A stretch of DNA of 54,458 bases from Burkholderiales bacterium (GCA_019634955.1 JAHCAK010000028.1:1-54458), one strand, 5' to 3'; counted from the stretch's first letter, positions 34,943 through 43,828 are shown. Made by a program: numbers and translations. The notes: generated by a model from the letters alone, not told the origin.

Positions 34943-36094
34943 TCAGAAGGACTGCGTGAAGCCGGCGACCACGTACCAGGCCCGCAGCGTCTCGAAGGCG
35001 GAAGTCCCGCCGCCACCGGCGCGCAGCCCCGCCGCATTCCGGTAGAGGCCGGCCGTCGCCTCGATGGTGAGGCCGGAGTCGAGCCGCCGCGCGACTCGCA
35101 ATGACGGCGAGAGCGATCCGTAGGAAGCGAGCCGCTGGTCGCTCGACTGGAAGGCAGGCCGCGGACGCGGCACCGTCGGCGAGTAGAAGTCCGCGGCCGA
35201 CTGCGACGCGTAGCGAAGGGCCGGCCGGACCGTCCAGTCGGGGCCGAGGTCCTGGCTCCAGCCGACCTCGAGCGTGTGGGACCGGATGCCCCAGTCGTCG
35301 CGGTAGAACCGGTAATCGGCCTGCAGCGTCCCGGCGAGCGACGCCAGCCGGTGACGGTAGCGCAGCATCGCCGCGAGGCTGTCGCGAGCGCGTGGCCTCA
35401 GGTCGGGCACGAGATCGGGCAGGCCGCCGCCGGGCGGGAAGGTCAGCGTGTACTTGTAGGGGTCGTCGTAGAAGCCGCGCCCGCGGCTCGACTGCAGGCT
35501 CGCCTGCACCACGGCCACGGGCGAGAGCACGCGCGCGACGCCCACCACCCATTCCTCCGTGTCGCGGCGCTCGTCGAGGAGCGGGTTCTCCGTGGAACGC
35601 ACGCGGTCGCTGGACCGCCCGAAGCCCGCCGTGAGCGTGGTGACCCGCTCGCCGGGCTCCCAGCGGACCTCCGCCCCGAAGGCGCGCGAGCGGTAGTCGT
35701 CCTCGTCGGAGCGCGCCCGGGAGACCGCCACCGTGAAGTCGCCGGCGCGCCGGCTCACCTTGATGTCGCCGCCGCGGCGCCGGTCGCCGATCGAGGCGCC
35801 CGTCACCGACTGCACGGGCTCGCCGTCCTCGTTGGTCACGAACCGGGGAGAAGCCCCGCTCACGATGTCCACGACGGCGCTCGCCCGGACTTCCCATCCG
35901 CCGTCGAGCGCGAGCCGCGCCCAGCCCAGCGGCTCGGTGACCCGCATCAGCCCCCGCTCGCGGTAGGCGAGGACGGCGAAGCCCGCCTCGCCTTCCGCCT
36001 GCGCCTGCGCCCGCATCGGCAGCGCCAGCACGGGCAGCGCCAGCGCCGCCTGGAGCAGCCGGGCCAGCGCCTCCGGGGGGCTACCGGCAGCCAC
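34943..36094 (-). CDS. DUF3570 outer-membrane-type beta-barrel, possible flavoprotein
   Basis: A 383-residue exported protein (signal about 1-33). The mature sequence alternates polar and hydrophobic residues in many strands and ends in Phe (VVAGFTQSF), features of an outer-membrane barrel. Residues 76-82 read DIVSGAS, matching the D-x-x-[ST]-G-A-[ST] site flavinylated by ApbE (Ser82 would be the acceptor), and a second TGAS lies at 98-101. DUF3570 genes are known neighbours of apbE and DUF4266, but its role is not established. It overlaps the DUF4266 gene by 14 bp. Flavinylation is my inference. Confidence 0.85.
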   Translation of the reverse strand: MAAGSPPEALARLLQAALALPVLALPMRAQAQAEGEAGFAVLAYRERGLMRVTEPLGWARLALDGGWEVRASAVVDIVSGASPRFVTNEDGEPVQSVTGASIGDRRRGGDIKVSRRAGDFTVAVSRARSDEDDYRSRAFGAEVRWEPGERVTTLTAGFGRSSDRVRSTENPLLDERRDTEEWVVGVARVLSPVAVVQASLQSSRGRGFYDDPYKYTLTFPPGGGLPDLVPDLRPRARDSLAAMLRYRHRLASLAGTLQADYRFYRDDWGIRSHTLEVGWSQDLGPDWTVRPALRYASQSAADFYSPTVPRPRPAFQSSDQRLASYGSLSPSLRVARRLDSGLTIEATAGLYRNAAGLRAGGGGTSAFETLRAWYVVAGFTQSF

Positions 36095-36293
36095 AGCCGC
36101 CTCCGCCCACGCTGCCGGCGCCGCTCGCGGCCTCCTTGGACGCGAAGGTCTTCTCCAGCGCCGACGCCGCGGCCGAAGGCTCGAGCGCCATGTCGGGCCG
36201 CGCGAGGTGGCCGCGCTGGTAGGGCGCGACGGACTCGCACGCCGCGACGAGCATCGCGGCGGCGAGGGCGAAGGCGCGGGCAGCCGGCCTCAT
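36081..36293 (-). CDS. DUF4266 small lipoprotein
   Basis: A 70-residue lipoprotein with lipobox LVAAC at residues 15-19. The family block is plain: YQRGHLARPDMALEP, then SKEAASGAGSVGGGGCGCR at the C-terminus. The terminal C-G-C could bind metal or a thiol partner. Overlaps TlpA by four bases and DUF3570 by 14 bp, so the three products are made together. Confidence 0.9.
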   Translation of the reverse strand: MRPAARAFALAAAMLVAACESVAPYQRGHLARPDMALEPSAAASALEKTFASKEAASGAGSVGGGGCGCR

Positions 36294-36781
36294 CGCCCCA
36301 GCAACTCCTCGATCTCGCGCTCGAGCGTCGCGGCGGTGGCGGCGTCGAAGCCGCGGTGCACGCGGCGCACGACGCCCTCCCGGTCCACGAGGTAGCCGCT
36401 GGGCATCGCCTTCACGCCGAAGGCCTTGGCCACGGCGTCGTCCGCGTCGCTCGCCAGCGCGAACCCTACGGGGACGCGGCGCAGGAAGCGCTGCGCGTCG
36501 GCGGCCGACGCGTCCTTGTTCACGCCGACCACCGAGAAGCCGCGCGGGCCGTGGCGGCGCGCGAGCGCGTCGAGCACCGGCATCGACTGCCGGCACGGGA
36601 CGCACCACGAGGCCCAGAAGTCCACGTACACCACGCGCCCTCGCAACGCCTCGAGAGTCACGGCCGGCGCGCCCGGCTCGAGCGCCGGCGCCACGAACGC
36701 CGGCGCGCGCCCGCCCGCTTCGACGGACGCCGCCGCCGGCGCCGCGGACGCGAGGAGCGCCGCGAGAAGGGCCGCCCTCAT
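36290..36781 (-). CDS. TlpA-like thioredoxin-fold protein
   Basis: A 163-residue periplasmic thiol-disulfide protein. Signal peptide residues 1-18; active site WASWCVPCRQSMP; cis-Pro loop KAMPSGYLVD. It probably keeps thiols (heme-site Cys or the CGC tail of DUF4266) reduced. ATG at 36781 overlaps the cytochrome stop (ATGA); another ATG lies six bases earlier. Confidence 0.92.
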   Translation of the reverse strand: MRAALLAALLASAAPAAASVEAGGRAPAFVAPALEPGAPAVTLEALRGRVVYVDFWASWCVPCRQSMPVLDALARRHGPRGFSVVGVNKDASAADAQRFLRRVPVGFALASDADDAVAKAFGVKAMPSGYLVDREGVVRRVHRGFDAATAATLEREIEELLGR

Positions 36782-37854
36782 TGGCATATCGGCACCGGGC
36801 TCGCGAAGACCTGCCGCGTGATGGCCTTGGTGACGGAGACGCCGTTCACCGTGTAGGCGAGCGTGCCGGCCGACCCGTTCGCGAACCTCAGCCGCATCGT
36901 GCCCACGACCGCCAGGTTGCCCGGGCCGAGGGGCGTGAAGGGGTTCGCGTTGAAGGCGGGGCCGGTGGTGCGGTAGAGGTCCCCGAGGTAGGAGCCGTCG
37001 GCCTGGCGCGTGCCGGCCGCCATCACGAGCCAGAGGTCCCTGCCCGTGGCGTCGTAGGTGAAGAGGGTAGCGAACAGCGTGTCGTCCTGGTGCGTGACGT
37101 TCAGGCCCCAGCCGGACTCCGCCGCGTTCCACCACAGGTCCTGGTAGTTGGTCGCGGTGGCCCGGTCGCCCGCGATGGTGGAGCAACTGGCTGCCCGCGA
37201 ACCGAAGACCTGCCTCTGGATCGTCTTGGAGACGGCCACGCCGTTGAACGTGTAGGCGAGCGCGGCGGTGCCGGACGCGGAGAAGGTCACCGTCATCGTC
37301 CCCACGACGGTGAGGTTCCCGGCCCCGATCGGCGTGAAGGGGTTCGCGTTGAACGGCGGCCCGGTGGTGCGGTAGAGGTCGCCGGAAAAGGTCGTGCCCG
37401 ATTGCAGGTTGCCGGCCGGCATCACGAGCCACAGCGGCGCGCCCGCCGCGTCGTAGGTGAAGAGCGTCCCGAAGAGGATCGCGCCCTGGTGATTGAAGTT
37501 GACGCCCCAGCCCGACTCCTGCGGGTTCCACCACAGCGCCGTGTAGTTCGCCTGCGGCTGGGGCGGACCGATGCCTAGCACCTGCGCGACCCATGCCGCG
37601 ATGTCGCGCAGCTGGTTGTCCGACAGGAAGTTGACGATGCGCATCTCCGGCACGCCGCCGGAAGCCGCCGCGCGGATGCGCGCGGGGTCGTTGGCGGCGC
37701 GGTCGGGCCCGTTGGCGGGGACGACGCCGTGGCAGGCCTCGCAGTAGGCCCGGTACAGGATCTCGCCGTTGGCGGCGTTCTGCGCACGCGCCGGCGCGCC
37801 CCCCAAGGCCCACAGGGCGGCGACGATGGCGATGGCCCAACCCCGAATCCGCAT
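36778..37854 (-). CDS. cytochrome c fused to two WWNxxESGWG repeats
   Basis: A 358-residue exported protein. After the signal peptide (1-24) a cytochrome c domain carries CEACH at 38-42 and a probable axial Met71. Two tandem units of about 115 residues follow (104-218 and 237-351), each with YxxLWWNxxESGWGxNxxHQ, LFTYDAxGxxLWLVM, DLYRTTGPxFNANPFTPxGxGNL and a C-terminal VSxxIxRQVF. The repeats occur in other betaproteobacterial secreted proteins with no known function. GAGGAGGT precedes the ATG. First gene of the ApbE operon. Confidence 0.88.
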   Translation of the reverse strand: MRIRGWAIAIVAALWALGGAPARAQNAANGEILYRAYCEACHGVVPANGPDRAANDPARIRAAASGGVPEMRIVNFLSDNQLRDIAAWVAQVLGIGPPQPQANYTALWWNPQESGWGVNFNHQGAILFGTLFTYDAAGAPLWLVMPAGNLQSGTTFSGDLYRTTGPPFNANPFTPIGAGNLTVVGTMTVTFSASGTAALAYTFNGVAVSKTIQRQVFGSRAASCSTIAGDRATATNYQDLWWNAAESGWGLNVTHQDDTLFATLFTYDATGRDLWLVMAAGTRQADGSYLGDLYRTTGPAFNANPFTPLGPGNLAVVGTMRLRFANGSAGTLAYTVNGVSVTKAITRQVFASPVPICQ

Positions 37855-37913
37855 ACGACCTCCTCGGCGGCGCCGCGCGGCCCGCGCGCCGGGTTCATTG
37901 CCGGGAATGCCCT

Positions 37914-37919
37914 TATAAT
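37914..37919 (+). promoter_or_regulatory. possible -10 box before the TRAP permease
   Basis: A perfect TATAAT 99 bp before the permease start, in the 164-bp gap between the divergent ApbE operon and TRAP genes. No clear -35 box at the right spacing, so weakly supported. Confidence 0.4.
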
Positions 37920-38018
37920 TCGCGGGCGCCGAGGCATGCGCGTCCCGCGCCGCGATTGTCCGGCAAACAGCGGCCCGCGGCAGCTTATTCCCGGCCGCCC
38001 GCTTTCCCGGGGACATCC

Positions 38019-38576
38019 TTGGCCTTCCTCCTTCGCCTCTCGCGCCTGATCGACGCCCTGAACGGGGCCATCGGCCGGGCCGTGTACTGGCTCGTCCTCG
38101 TGGCGGTGCTGGTGAGCAGCGCCAACGCGCTGGCCAGGTACGGACTGAGCGCGGGGTCCAACGCCTGGCTGGAGCTGCAGTGGTACCTGTTTTCGGCGAT
38201 CTTCCTGCTCGGCGGGGGCTATGCGCTTCGCGAGGGCGCCCACGTGCGCATCGACCTCGTCGCCGGAAGGCTCACGCCGCGCACGCAAGCCTGGATCGAC
38301 ATCGTGGGCGGCGTGGCGATGCTGCTGCCGGTCTCCGCGATCATCCTCTGGTACGGGTGGGACGCCTTCGCCGAGAGCTGGCGCATCGGCGAGGTGTCCA
38401 CCGACGCCGGCGGGCTCGTGCGCTGGCCGGTGAAGCTCCTCATCCCGGCGGGATTCGCGCTCCTCATCCTCCAGGGCCTGTCCGAGACGATCAAGCGCGT
38501 GGCCTTCCTGCGCGGCCTGCACGACTGGCGGCCGCCGGGGGCGGCGCGCGCCGACGATCCGGCCGCGAAGGGCTGA
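38019..38576 (+). CDS. TRAP transporter small membrane subunit (DctQ type)
   Basis: A 185-residue protein with four membrane helices and the DctQ-family segment WLELQWYLFSAIFLLGGGYALREGAHVRIDL. It pairs with the large permease two bases downstream. The start is a TTG with GGGGAC upstream; another TTG lies 63 bp earlier and no ATG is available. Confidence 0.9.
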   Translation: MAFLLRLSRLIDALNGAIGRAVYWLVLVAVLVSSANALARYGLSAGSNAWLELQWYLFSAIFLLGGGYALREGAHVRIDLVAGRLTPRTQAWIDIVGGVAMLLPVSAIILWYGWDAFAESWRIGEVSTDAGGLVRWPVKLLIPAGFALLILQGLSETIKRVAFLRGLHDWRPPGAARADDPAAKG

Positions 38577-38578
38577 CG

Positions 38579-40021
38579 ATGGCCTTCGAGCTCATGGCGC
38601 CGCTCATGTTCGCGATGCTCGCGGCGCTGCTGCTGCTGGGCTATCCCGTCGCCTTCGCGCTGGCCGCCAACGGGATGCTCTTCGCGTTCGTGGGCTTCGA
38701 GCTGGGCATGCTGCAGCCGGAGCTGCTGCAGGCGCTGCCGCAGCGCCTCTTCGGGATCATGTCGAACCCGCTGCTCATCGCGATCCCGTTCTTCACCTTC
38801 ATGGGCCTGGTTCTCGAGCGCACCGGCATGGCCGAGGACCTGCTCGACACCGTCGGCCAGATCTTCGGGCCGGTTCGCGGCGGTGTGGCCTACGCGGTGA
38901 TCCTCGTTGGCGCCCTGCTCGCCGCCACGACCGGCGTCATCGCCGCCTCCGTGATCGCGATGGGCCTCATCTCGCTGCCGGTGATGCTGCGCTACGGGTA
39001 CTCGCCGCGGATCGCCTCCGGCGTCATCTGCGCCTCCGGCACGCTCGCGCAGATCATCCCGCCCTCGATCGTGCTGATCGTGCTCGCGGACGTGCTGGGC
39101 GCCTCCGTGGGCGACATGTACGCCGGCGCCATGGTGCCCGGGCTCGTGCTCGTGGGGCTCCTCATGGCCTTCATCCTCGTCGTGTCGATCGCGCGGCCGC
39201 AGGCGGTGCCCGCGCTGCCCCCGGAGGCGCGGACGCTGCACGGCGCCGCGCTCTGGCGGCGGGCGATGGCGGCGATGGTGCCGCCGCTCGTCCTCATCTT
39301 CCTCGTGCTGGGCACGATCTTTCTCGGGATCGCCACCCCCTCGGAAGGCGGCGCGATGGGGGCGGTGGGCGCCCTCGGGCTCGCCCTCGCCAAGCGGCGG
39401 CTTTCCTGGCCGCTGCTGCGCCAGGCGCTGGACCAGACGGCGAAGCTCACCACCTTCGTGATGTTCATCCTCGTCGGCTCGACCGTCTTCGCGCTCGTCT
39501 TCCGCGCCGTCGACGGCGACCTGTGGGTGGAGCGGCTCTTCGCGCTGGTGCCGGGGGGCGCGGTGGGCTTCCTCATCGTCGTGAACCTGCTCGTCTTCGT
39601 GCTGGGATTCTTCATCGACTTCTTCGAGATCGCCTTCATCCTCCTGCCGCTGCTCGCCCCCGTGGCCGCGAAGCTGGGCATCGACCCGGTCTGGTTCGCC
39701 GTGATGATCGGGATGAACATGCAGACCTCGTTCCTCACGCCGCCGTTCGGGTTCGCGCTCTTCTACCTGCGCAGCGTGGCGCCGGCATCCATCCGCACCG
39801 CGGACATCTACCGGGGCATCGTGCCGTTCGTGGGGGTCCAGCTCGTGGCGCTCGCCCTGCTCATCGCCTTCCCGGGCCTCACGGACGTCCTCGACCCGGA
39901 CCGGGCGAAGAAGGTCGACACGGAAAAGGTCGAGATCCGGATCGAGCAGCCGGAAGGGGAAAAGGGGGACGAGGACCGGGCCGCCGAGGAGATCGAGCGG
40001 CAGCTGCGGGGCGGGAAGTGA
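38579..40021 (+). CDS. TRAP transporter large permease subunit (DctM type)
   Basis: A 480-residue sodium-coupled permease with about 12 membrane helices. Family blocks: LLLLGYPVAFALAANG, IPFFTFMGLVLERTGMAEDLLD, TGVIAASVIAMG, GTLAQIIPPSIVLIVLAD and NMQTSFLTPPFGFALFYLR. The C-terminal 45 residues are a charged cytoplasmic tail. Works with DctQ and the binding protein encoded convergently. Confidence 0.95.
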   Translation: MAFELMAPLMFAMLAALLLLGYPVAFALAANGMLFAFVGFELGMLQPELLQALPQRLFGIMSNPLLIAIPFFTFMGLVLERTGMAEDLLDTVGQIFGPVRGGVAYAVILVGALLAATTGVIAASVIAMGLISLPVMLRYGYSPRIASGVICASGTLAQIIPPSIVLIVLADVLGASVGDMYAGAMVPGLVLVGLLMAFILVVSIARPQAVPALPPEARTLHGAALWRRAMAAMVPPLVLIFLVLGTIFLGIATPSEGGAMGAVGALGLALAKRRLSWPLLRQALDQTAKLTTFVMFILVGSTVFALVFRAVDGDLWVERLFALVPGGAVGFLIVVNLLVFVLGFFIDFFEIAFILLPLLAPVAAKLGIDPVWFAVMIGMNMQTSFLTPPFGFALFYLRSVAPASIRTADIYRGIVPFVGVQLVALALLIAFPGLTDVLDPDRAKKVDTEKVEIRIEQPEGEKGDEDRAAEEIERQLRGGK

Positions 40022-40040
40022 GGCCCGCCCCGCCGTCGCG

Positions 40041-41180
40041 CTACTTCTTCGGTGCCGCCTTGGCCGGCGCGGCCTTCGCCGGCGCGGCGGGGGCCTTGCG
40101 GCCCGTCTGCATGTAGCTGTCGTAGTTGGCTTCCGCGACCCGGAACCAGAGGATCTGCTCCTCGAGGAACTTCATCATGTGGTCGTGGATCTTCGCGAAC
40201 CGCGGGTTCTTCGCGCCGATCTCGGCGTAGAGGGCGAGCGACTCCTTGTAGCAGGCGTCCATCACCGCGCGCGGGAAGGCGCGCAGCTGCGTGCCGCCGC
40301 CCACCATGCGCTTGAGCGCCCCGGAGTTGAGCGTGTCGTAGCGCGTGAGCATCCAGGTGTTGGCCTCGGCCGTCGCGGCCTCGAGGATGGCGCGGTACTC
40401 CTTCGGCAAGCCGTCCCAGGCCCTGGTGTTCACGAACACCTGCAGCGCGGCGCCGCCTTCCCAGAACGCCGGGTAGTAGTAGTACTTCGCCACCTTGTTG
40501 AAGCCGAGCTTCTCGTCGTCGTACGGGCCGACCCACTCGGTCGCGTCGATCGTGCCGCGCTCGAGCGCCTGGTAGATCTCGCCGCCGGCGATCTGCTGGG
40601 TGACGGCGCCGAGCTTCGTGAGGACCTGGCCGGCGAGGCCCGCGATGCGGATCTTGAGGCCCTTCAGGTCCGCCGCCGACTTGATCTCCTTGCGGAACCA
40701 GCCGCCCATCTGGGCGCCCGTGTTGCCGCAGAGCAGGCCATGCAGGTTGTGCTCGCGGTAGAACTCGTTCATCAGCGCCTCGCCGCCGCCCTGGACCCAC
40801 CACGAGTTGAACTGGCGGGCGTTGGGGCCGAAGGGCACCGTCGTGCCCAGGGCATAGGTCGGATCCTTGCCGATGTAGTAGTACGAGGCCGTGTGGCCGC
40901 ACTCGACCGTGCCGTTGGACACCGCGTCCGCCACCTGCAGCCCGGGGACGATCTCGCCGGCCGCGAACGGGCGGATCTGGAACTTGCCGCCGGAGGCGTC
41001 GGCCACGCGCTTGGCCAGGAACTCGGAGGCGCCGAAGATCGTGTCCAGGCTCTTCGGGAAGCTCGAGGCGAGGCGCCAGCGGATCTCGCCAGCGCCCTGC
41101 GCGAAGGCGGGCGCCGCGCCCGCCGCGAGGATGCCGGCGAGCCCCGCCCCCGCGTTGTTCAGGAAGTTTCTGCGCTGCAT
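40041..41180 (-). CDS. TRAP binding protein resembling the 2-oxoacid binder TakP
   Basis: A 379-residue periplasmic solute-binding protein with a twin-arginine-like leader (MQRRNFL...APAFA). Segments IRWRLASSFPKSLDTIFG, GTVECGHTASYYYIGKDPT, NTGAQMGGWFRKEI, GTIDATEWVGPYDDEKLGF and YYYYPAFWEGG closely follow TakP of Rhodobacter as I recall it, which binds pyruvate and other 2-oxoacids. The C-terminus has an Ala/Pro/Lys-rich tail (KAAPAKAAPKK). Unusually it is convergent with its permease genes, 19 bp apart, so it must have its own promoter. Confidence 0.92.
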   Translation of the reverse strand: MQRRNFLNNAGAGLAGILAAGAAPAFAQGAGEIRWRLASSFPKSLDTIFGASEFLAKRVADASGGKFQIRPFAAGEIVPGLQVADAVSNGTVECGHTASYYYIGKDPTYALGTTVPFGPNARQFNSWWVQGGGEALMNEFYREHNLHGLLCGNTGAQMGGWFRKEIKSAADLKGLKIRIAGLAGQVLTKLGAVTQQIAGGEIYQALERGTIDATEWVGPYDDEKLGFNKVAKYYYYPAFWEGGAALQVFVNTRAWDGLPKEYRAILEAATAEANTWMLTRYDTLNSGALKRMVGGGTQLRAFPRAVMDACYKESLALYAEIGAKNPRFAKIHDHMMKFLEEQILWFRVAEANYDSYMQTGRKAPAAPAKAAPAKAAPKK

Positions 41181-41266
41181 GGATTGCCCTCCTCCGTGGA
41201 TGTGTTCGTCCGGGCCATTCTCGCGCGGCCGCGCCGGAAGGAGCCTACCAGAATCGGGCGAGGCGC

Positions 41267-42622
41267 TCAGTGGCCCGCGACGGTCATGCGCTCGACGAGG
41301 ATGGAGCCCGTGGCGCGCGAGCCGCGCACCAGCACGTCGCGGCCGACGGCGGCGATCGCGCGGTACATCTGCGCGAGGTTGCCGGCGATCGTCACCTCCT
41401 CGACGGGATAACGGATCTCGCCGCCCTCCACCCAGAACCCCACGGCGCCGCGCGAGTAATCGCCGGTCACCGGGTTCACGCCCTGGCCCATGAGCTCGGT
41501 CACGACGAGGCCGCGCCCCATGGCGCGCACGAGCCCGGCGAAGTCCTCGTCGCCGGGGGCGACGACGAGGTTGTGGCTGCCGCCCGCGTTGCCGGTGGTC
41601 TCGAGCCCGAGCTTGCGCGCCGAGTACGACGACAGGAAGTAGCCCGTGAGCACGCCCGCGTCCACGATCCGGCGCGGCTGCGTGGCCACGCCCTCGCCGT
41701 CGAACCAGCAACTGCCCATGGCGCCGGGCAGGTGAGGCTCCTCGGCGATCGTGACGAGCGGCGAGAACACCGGCTTTCCCGCCGCGTCCACGAGGAAGGA
41801 GCTGCGCCGGTAGAGGCTCGAGCCGCTGGCGGCGCTCACGAAGTGGCCGACGAGGGAGCCGGCGACGCTCGCCTCGAAGAGCACCGGGACCTCTGCCGTG
41901 GCCACGCGCCGCGCGCCCAGCCGGCGCACGGCGCGCTCGCCCGCGCGGCGCCCCACCGCCGCCGCGGCCTCCAGCCGCGCGGGATCGCGCTCGGCGCTGT
42001 ACCAGTAGTCGCGCTGCATGGAATCGCCCTCCGTGGCGACGACTCCGCAGCCGATGCTCGCGCGCGACGACGGGAAGCCGCCGGCGAAGCCGAGCGAGTT
42101 GGCGAACACGAAGTCGGCGTCCCACGAGGAGACGGTCGCCCCCTCCGAATTGGTGATGCGCGCGTCGACCGCGCGGGCCGCGGCCTCGGTCTCGCGCGCG
42201 GCCGCGATGGCCTCCTCCACGGTCAGGCCCCAGGGGTGGAAGAGGTCGAGGCCCGGCGCCTCGCCGCGGTAGAGCCGCGCCGCATCGGGCAGTCCCGCGG
42301 CATCGTCGGGCGCGGTGTGGCGCGCGATGGCGCAGGCCGCCTCGACGGTGCGCCGGATGGAATCGGCCGACAGGTCGGAAGTGCTCGCGTTGCCGCGGCG
42401 CTGGCCGAAGTAGACGGTGACGGCGAGCGCCTTGTCGCGGTTGTACTCGACGGTCTCGACCTCGCCCAGCCGCACCGTGACGGACTGGCCGACGGAGGCG
42501 GAGCATTCGGCCTCGGCGTCGCTTGCGCCCAGGTCGCGGGCGAGATCGAGGGCGCGCAGGGTGGCCGATTCCAGGGCGGGGCGATCGAGGGGAAGCGCCG
42601 GGGCGGCGGGCGTGTCGGGCAT
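41267..42622 (-). CDS. pmbA: metalloprotease-related protein PmbA (TldE)
   Basis: A 451-residue partner of TldD, involved in peptide maturation and degradation. Typical segments: EYNRDKALAVTVYFGQRRGNAST, ITNSEGATVSSW, GSCWFDGEGVATQ, GLETTGNAGGSHNL and SRGAVGFWVEGGEI. PmbA itself lacks the zinc motif. Divergent from yjgA, as in many betaproteobacteria. Confidence 0.96.
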   Translation of the reverse strand: MPDTPAAPALPLDRPALESATLRALDLARDLGASDAEAECSASVGQSVTVRLGEVETVEYNRDKALAVTVYFGQRRGNASTSDLSADSIRRTVEAACAIARHTAPDDAAGLPDAARLYRGEAPGLDLFHPWGLTVEEAIAAARETEAAARAVDARITNSEGATVSSWDADFVFANSLGFAGGFPSSRASIGCGVVATEGDSMQRDYWYSAERDPARLEAAAAVGRRAGERAVRRLGARRVATAEVPVLFEASVAGSLVGHFVSAASGSSLYRRSSFLVDAAGKPVFSPLVTIAEEPHLPGAMGSCWFDGEGVATQPRRIVDAGVLTGYFLSSYSARKLGLETTGNAGGSHNLVVAPGDEDFAGLVRAMGRGLVVTELMGQGVNPVTGDYSRGAVGFWVEGGEIRYPVEEVTIAGNLAQMYRAIAAVGRDVLVRGSRATGSILVERMTVAGH

Positions 42623-42724
42623 GGCGGAAGTGGTGGCGAGGGCGCCCGTTCGCGCGCGCGGCCGCCAAAAGCACTAAACTTCCGCGGGCCCGCGATGCGC
42701 CCGAACCGGCGACATGATGACCAG

Positions 42725-43228
42725 ATGAGCGACGAGAATCTTATCAGCAAAACCCGCCGCAAGCGGCAGGCGCACGACCTTCAGGACCTCGGCAAGGCCC
42801 TCACGCGGCTGCGCGCCGACCAGCTCGCGCGGATCGAGATGCCCGACGAGCTGCGCGAGGCCGTCGCCGAGTGCCGCGCGATGACGAAGCACGAGGCCAT
42901 CCGCCGCCAGCTGCAGTACATCGGCCGGATCATGCGCGACATGGAGTGCGGTCCCATCGCGGCGCAGCTCGAGGCCATGCACGCACCGTCGCACCGGCAG
43001 ACCGCCCTCTTCCACGGCGCCGAGCGCTGGCGCGAGGCGCTCATGGCCGAGGAGGATGCCGTCGAGCGCTTCACGCGCGAATTCCCCGAGGCCGATCCGC
43101 AGCGGCTGCGCGCCCTCGCGCGCGAGGCGGTCGAGGAGCGGCGGGCGGAGCGGCCCCCGAAGCGGTTCCGCGAGCTCTTCCAGGTCGTGAGCGCGATCCT
43201 GCAGGACCACGCGAGGCGCCACCCGTGA
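42725..43228 (+). CDS. yjgA: DUF615/YjgA (DarP) ribosome-associated protein
   Basis: A 167-residue helical protein associated with the 50S subunit. It shows SKTRRKRQAHDLQDLGKAL, KHEAIRRQLQYIGRIMR and PPKRFRELFQVV. The GTG of mog overlaps its stop (GTGA). Confidence 0.95.
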   Translation: MSDENLISKTRRKRQAHDLQDLGKALTRLRADQLARIEMPDELREAVAECRAMTKHEAIRRQLQYIGRIMRDMECGPIAAQLEAMHAPSHRQTALFHGAERWREALMAEEDAVERFTREFPEADPQRLRALAREAVEERRAERPPKRFRELFQVVSAILQDHARRHP

Positions 43229-43821
43229 CCGCGCACGACCCCGTCACCATCGGCCTCGTGGCCACGAGCGACCGCGCCTCGCAGGGCGTCTACCGGGACG
43301 AAGGCATCCCCGCGCTGGAGTCCTGGCTGGCGGGCGCCCTGCTCAATCCGATCGCCTTCGAGCGCCGGCTCATCCCCGACGAGCGCGCCGTCATTGAAGC
43401 CACGCTCGTCGAGCTGGTGGACCGGGCCGGCTGCCACCTCGTGATCACCACCGGCGGCACCGGGCCCGCCCCGCGGGACGTCACGCCCGAGGCGACGCTC
43501 GCCGTGGCCGACCGGGAGATGCCGGGCTTCGGCGAGCAGATGCGCCGCATCAGCCTCGAGTTCGTGCCCACCGCGATCCTCTCGCGCCAGGTCGCCGTGA
43601 TCCGCAAGGGCGCGCTCATCGTGAACCTGCCCGGCCAGCCGAAGTCCATCCGCGAGACGCTGGAGGGCGCGAGGGACGCCGACGGCCGCGTGCGCGTGGC
43701 CGGCGTGTTCGCGGCGGTGCCCTACTGCATCGACCTCGTCGGCGGCCCCTACCTCGAGACGCGCGAGGAGGTGGTGAAGGCCTTCCGGCCCAAGTCCGCC
43801 ATCCGCCCTCCGAAATCCTGA
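43225..43821 (+). CDS. mog: molybdopterin adenylyltransferase
   Basis: A 198-residue enzyme that adenylates molybdopterin before metal insertion. Signatures: GLVATSDRASQGVYRDEG, VITTGGTGPAPRDVTPEAT, GKGALIVNLPG-type block (RKGALIVNLPGQPKS) and VPYCIDLVGG. GTG start coupled to yjgA. It implies molybdoenzymes in this organism. Confidence 0.95.
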   Translation: MTAHDPVTIGLVATSDRASQGVYRDEGIPALESWLAGALLNPIAFERRLIPDERAVIEATLVELVDRAGCHLVITTGGTGPAPRDVTPEATLAVADREMPGFGEQMRRISLEFVPTAILSRQVAVIRKGALIVNLPGQPKSIRETLEGARDADGRVRVAGVFAAVPYCIDLVGGPYLETREEVVKAFRPKSAIRPPKS

Positions 43822-43828
43822 CCCCGAG

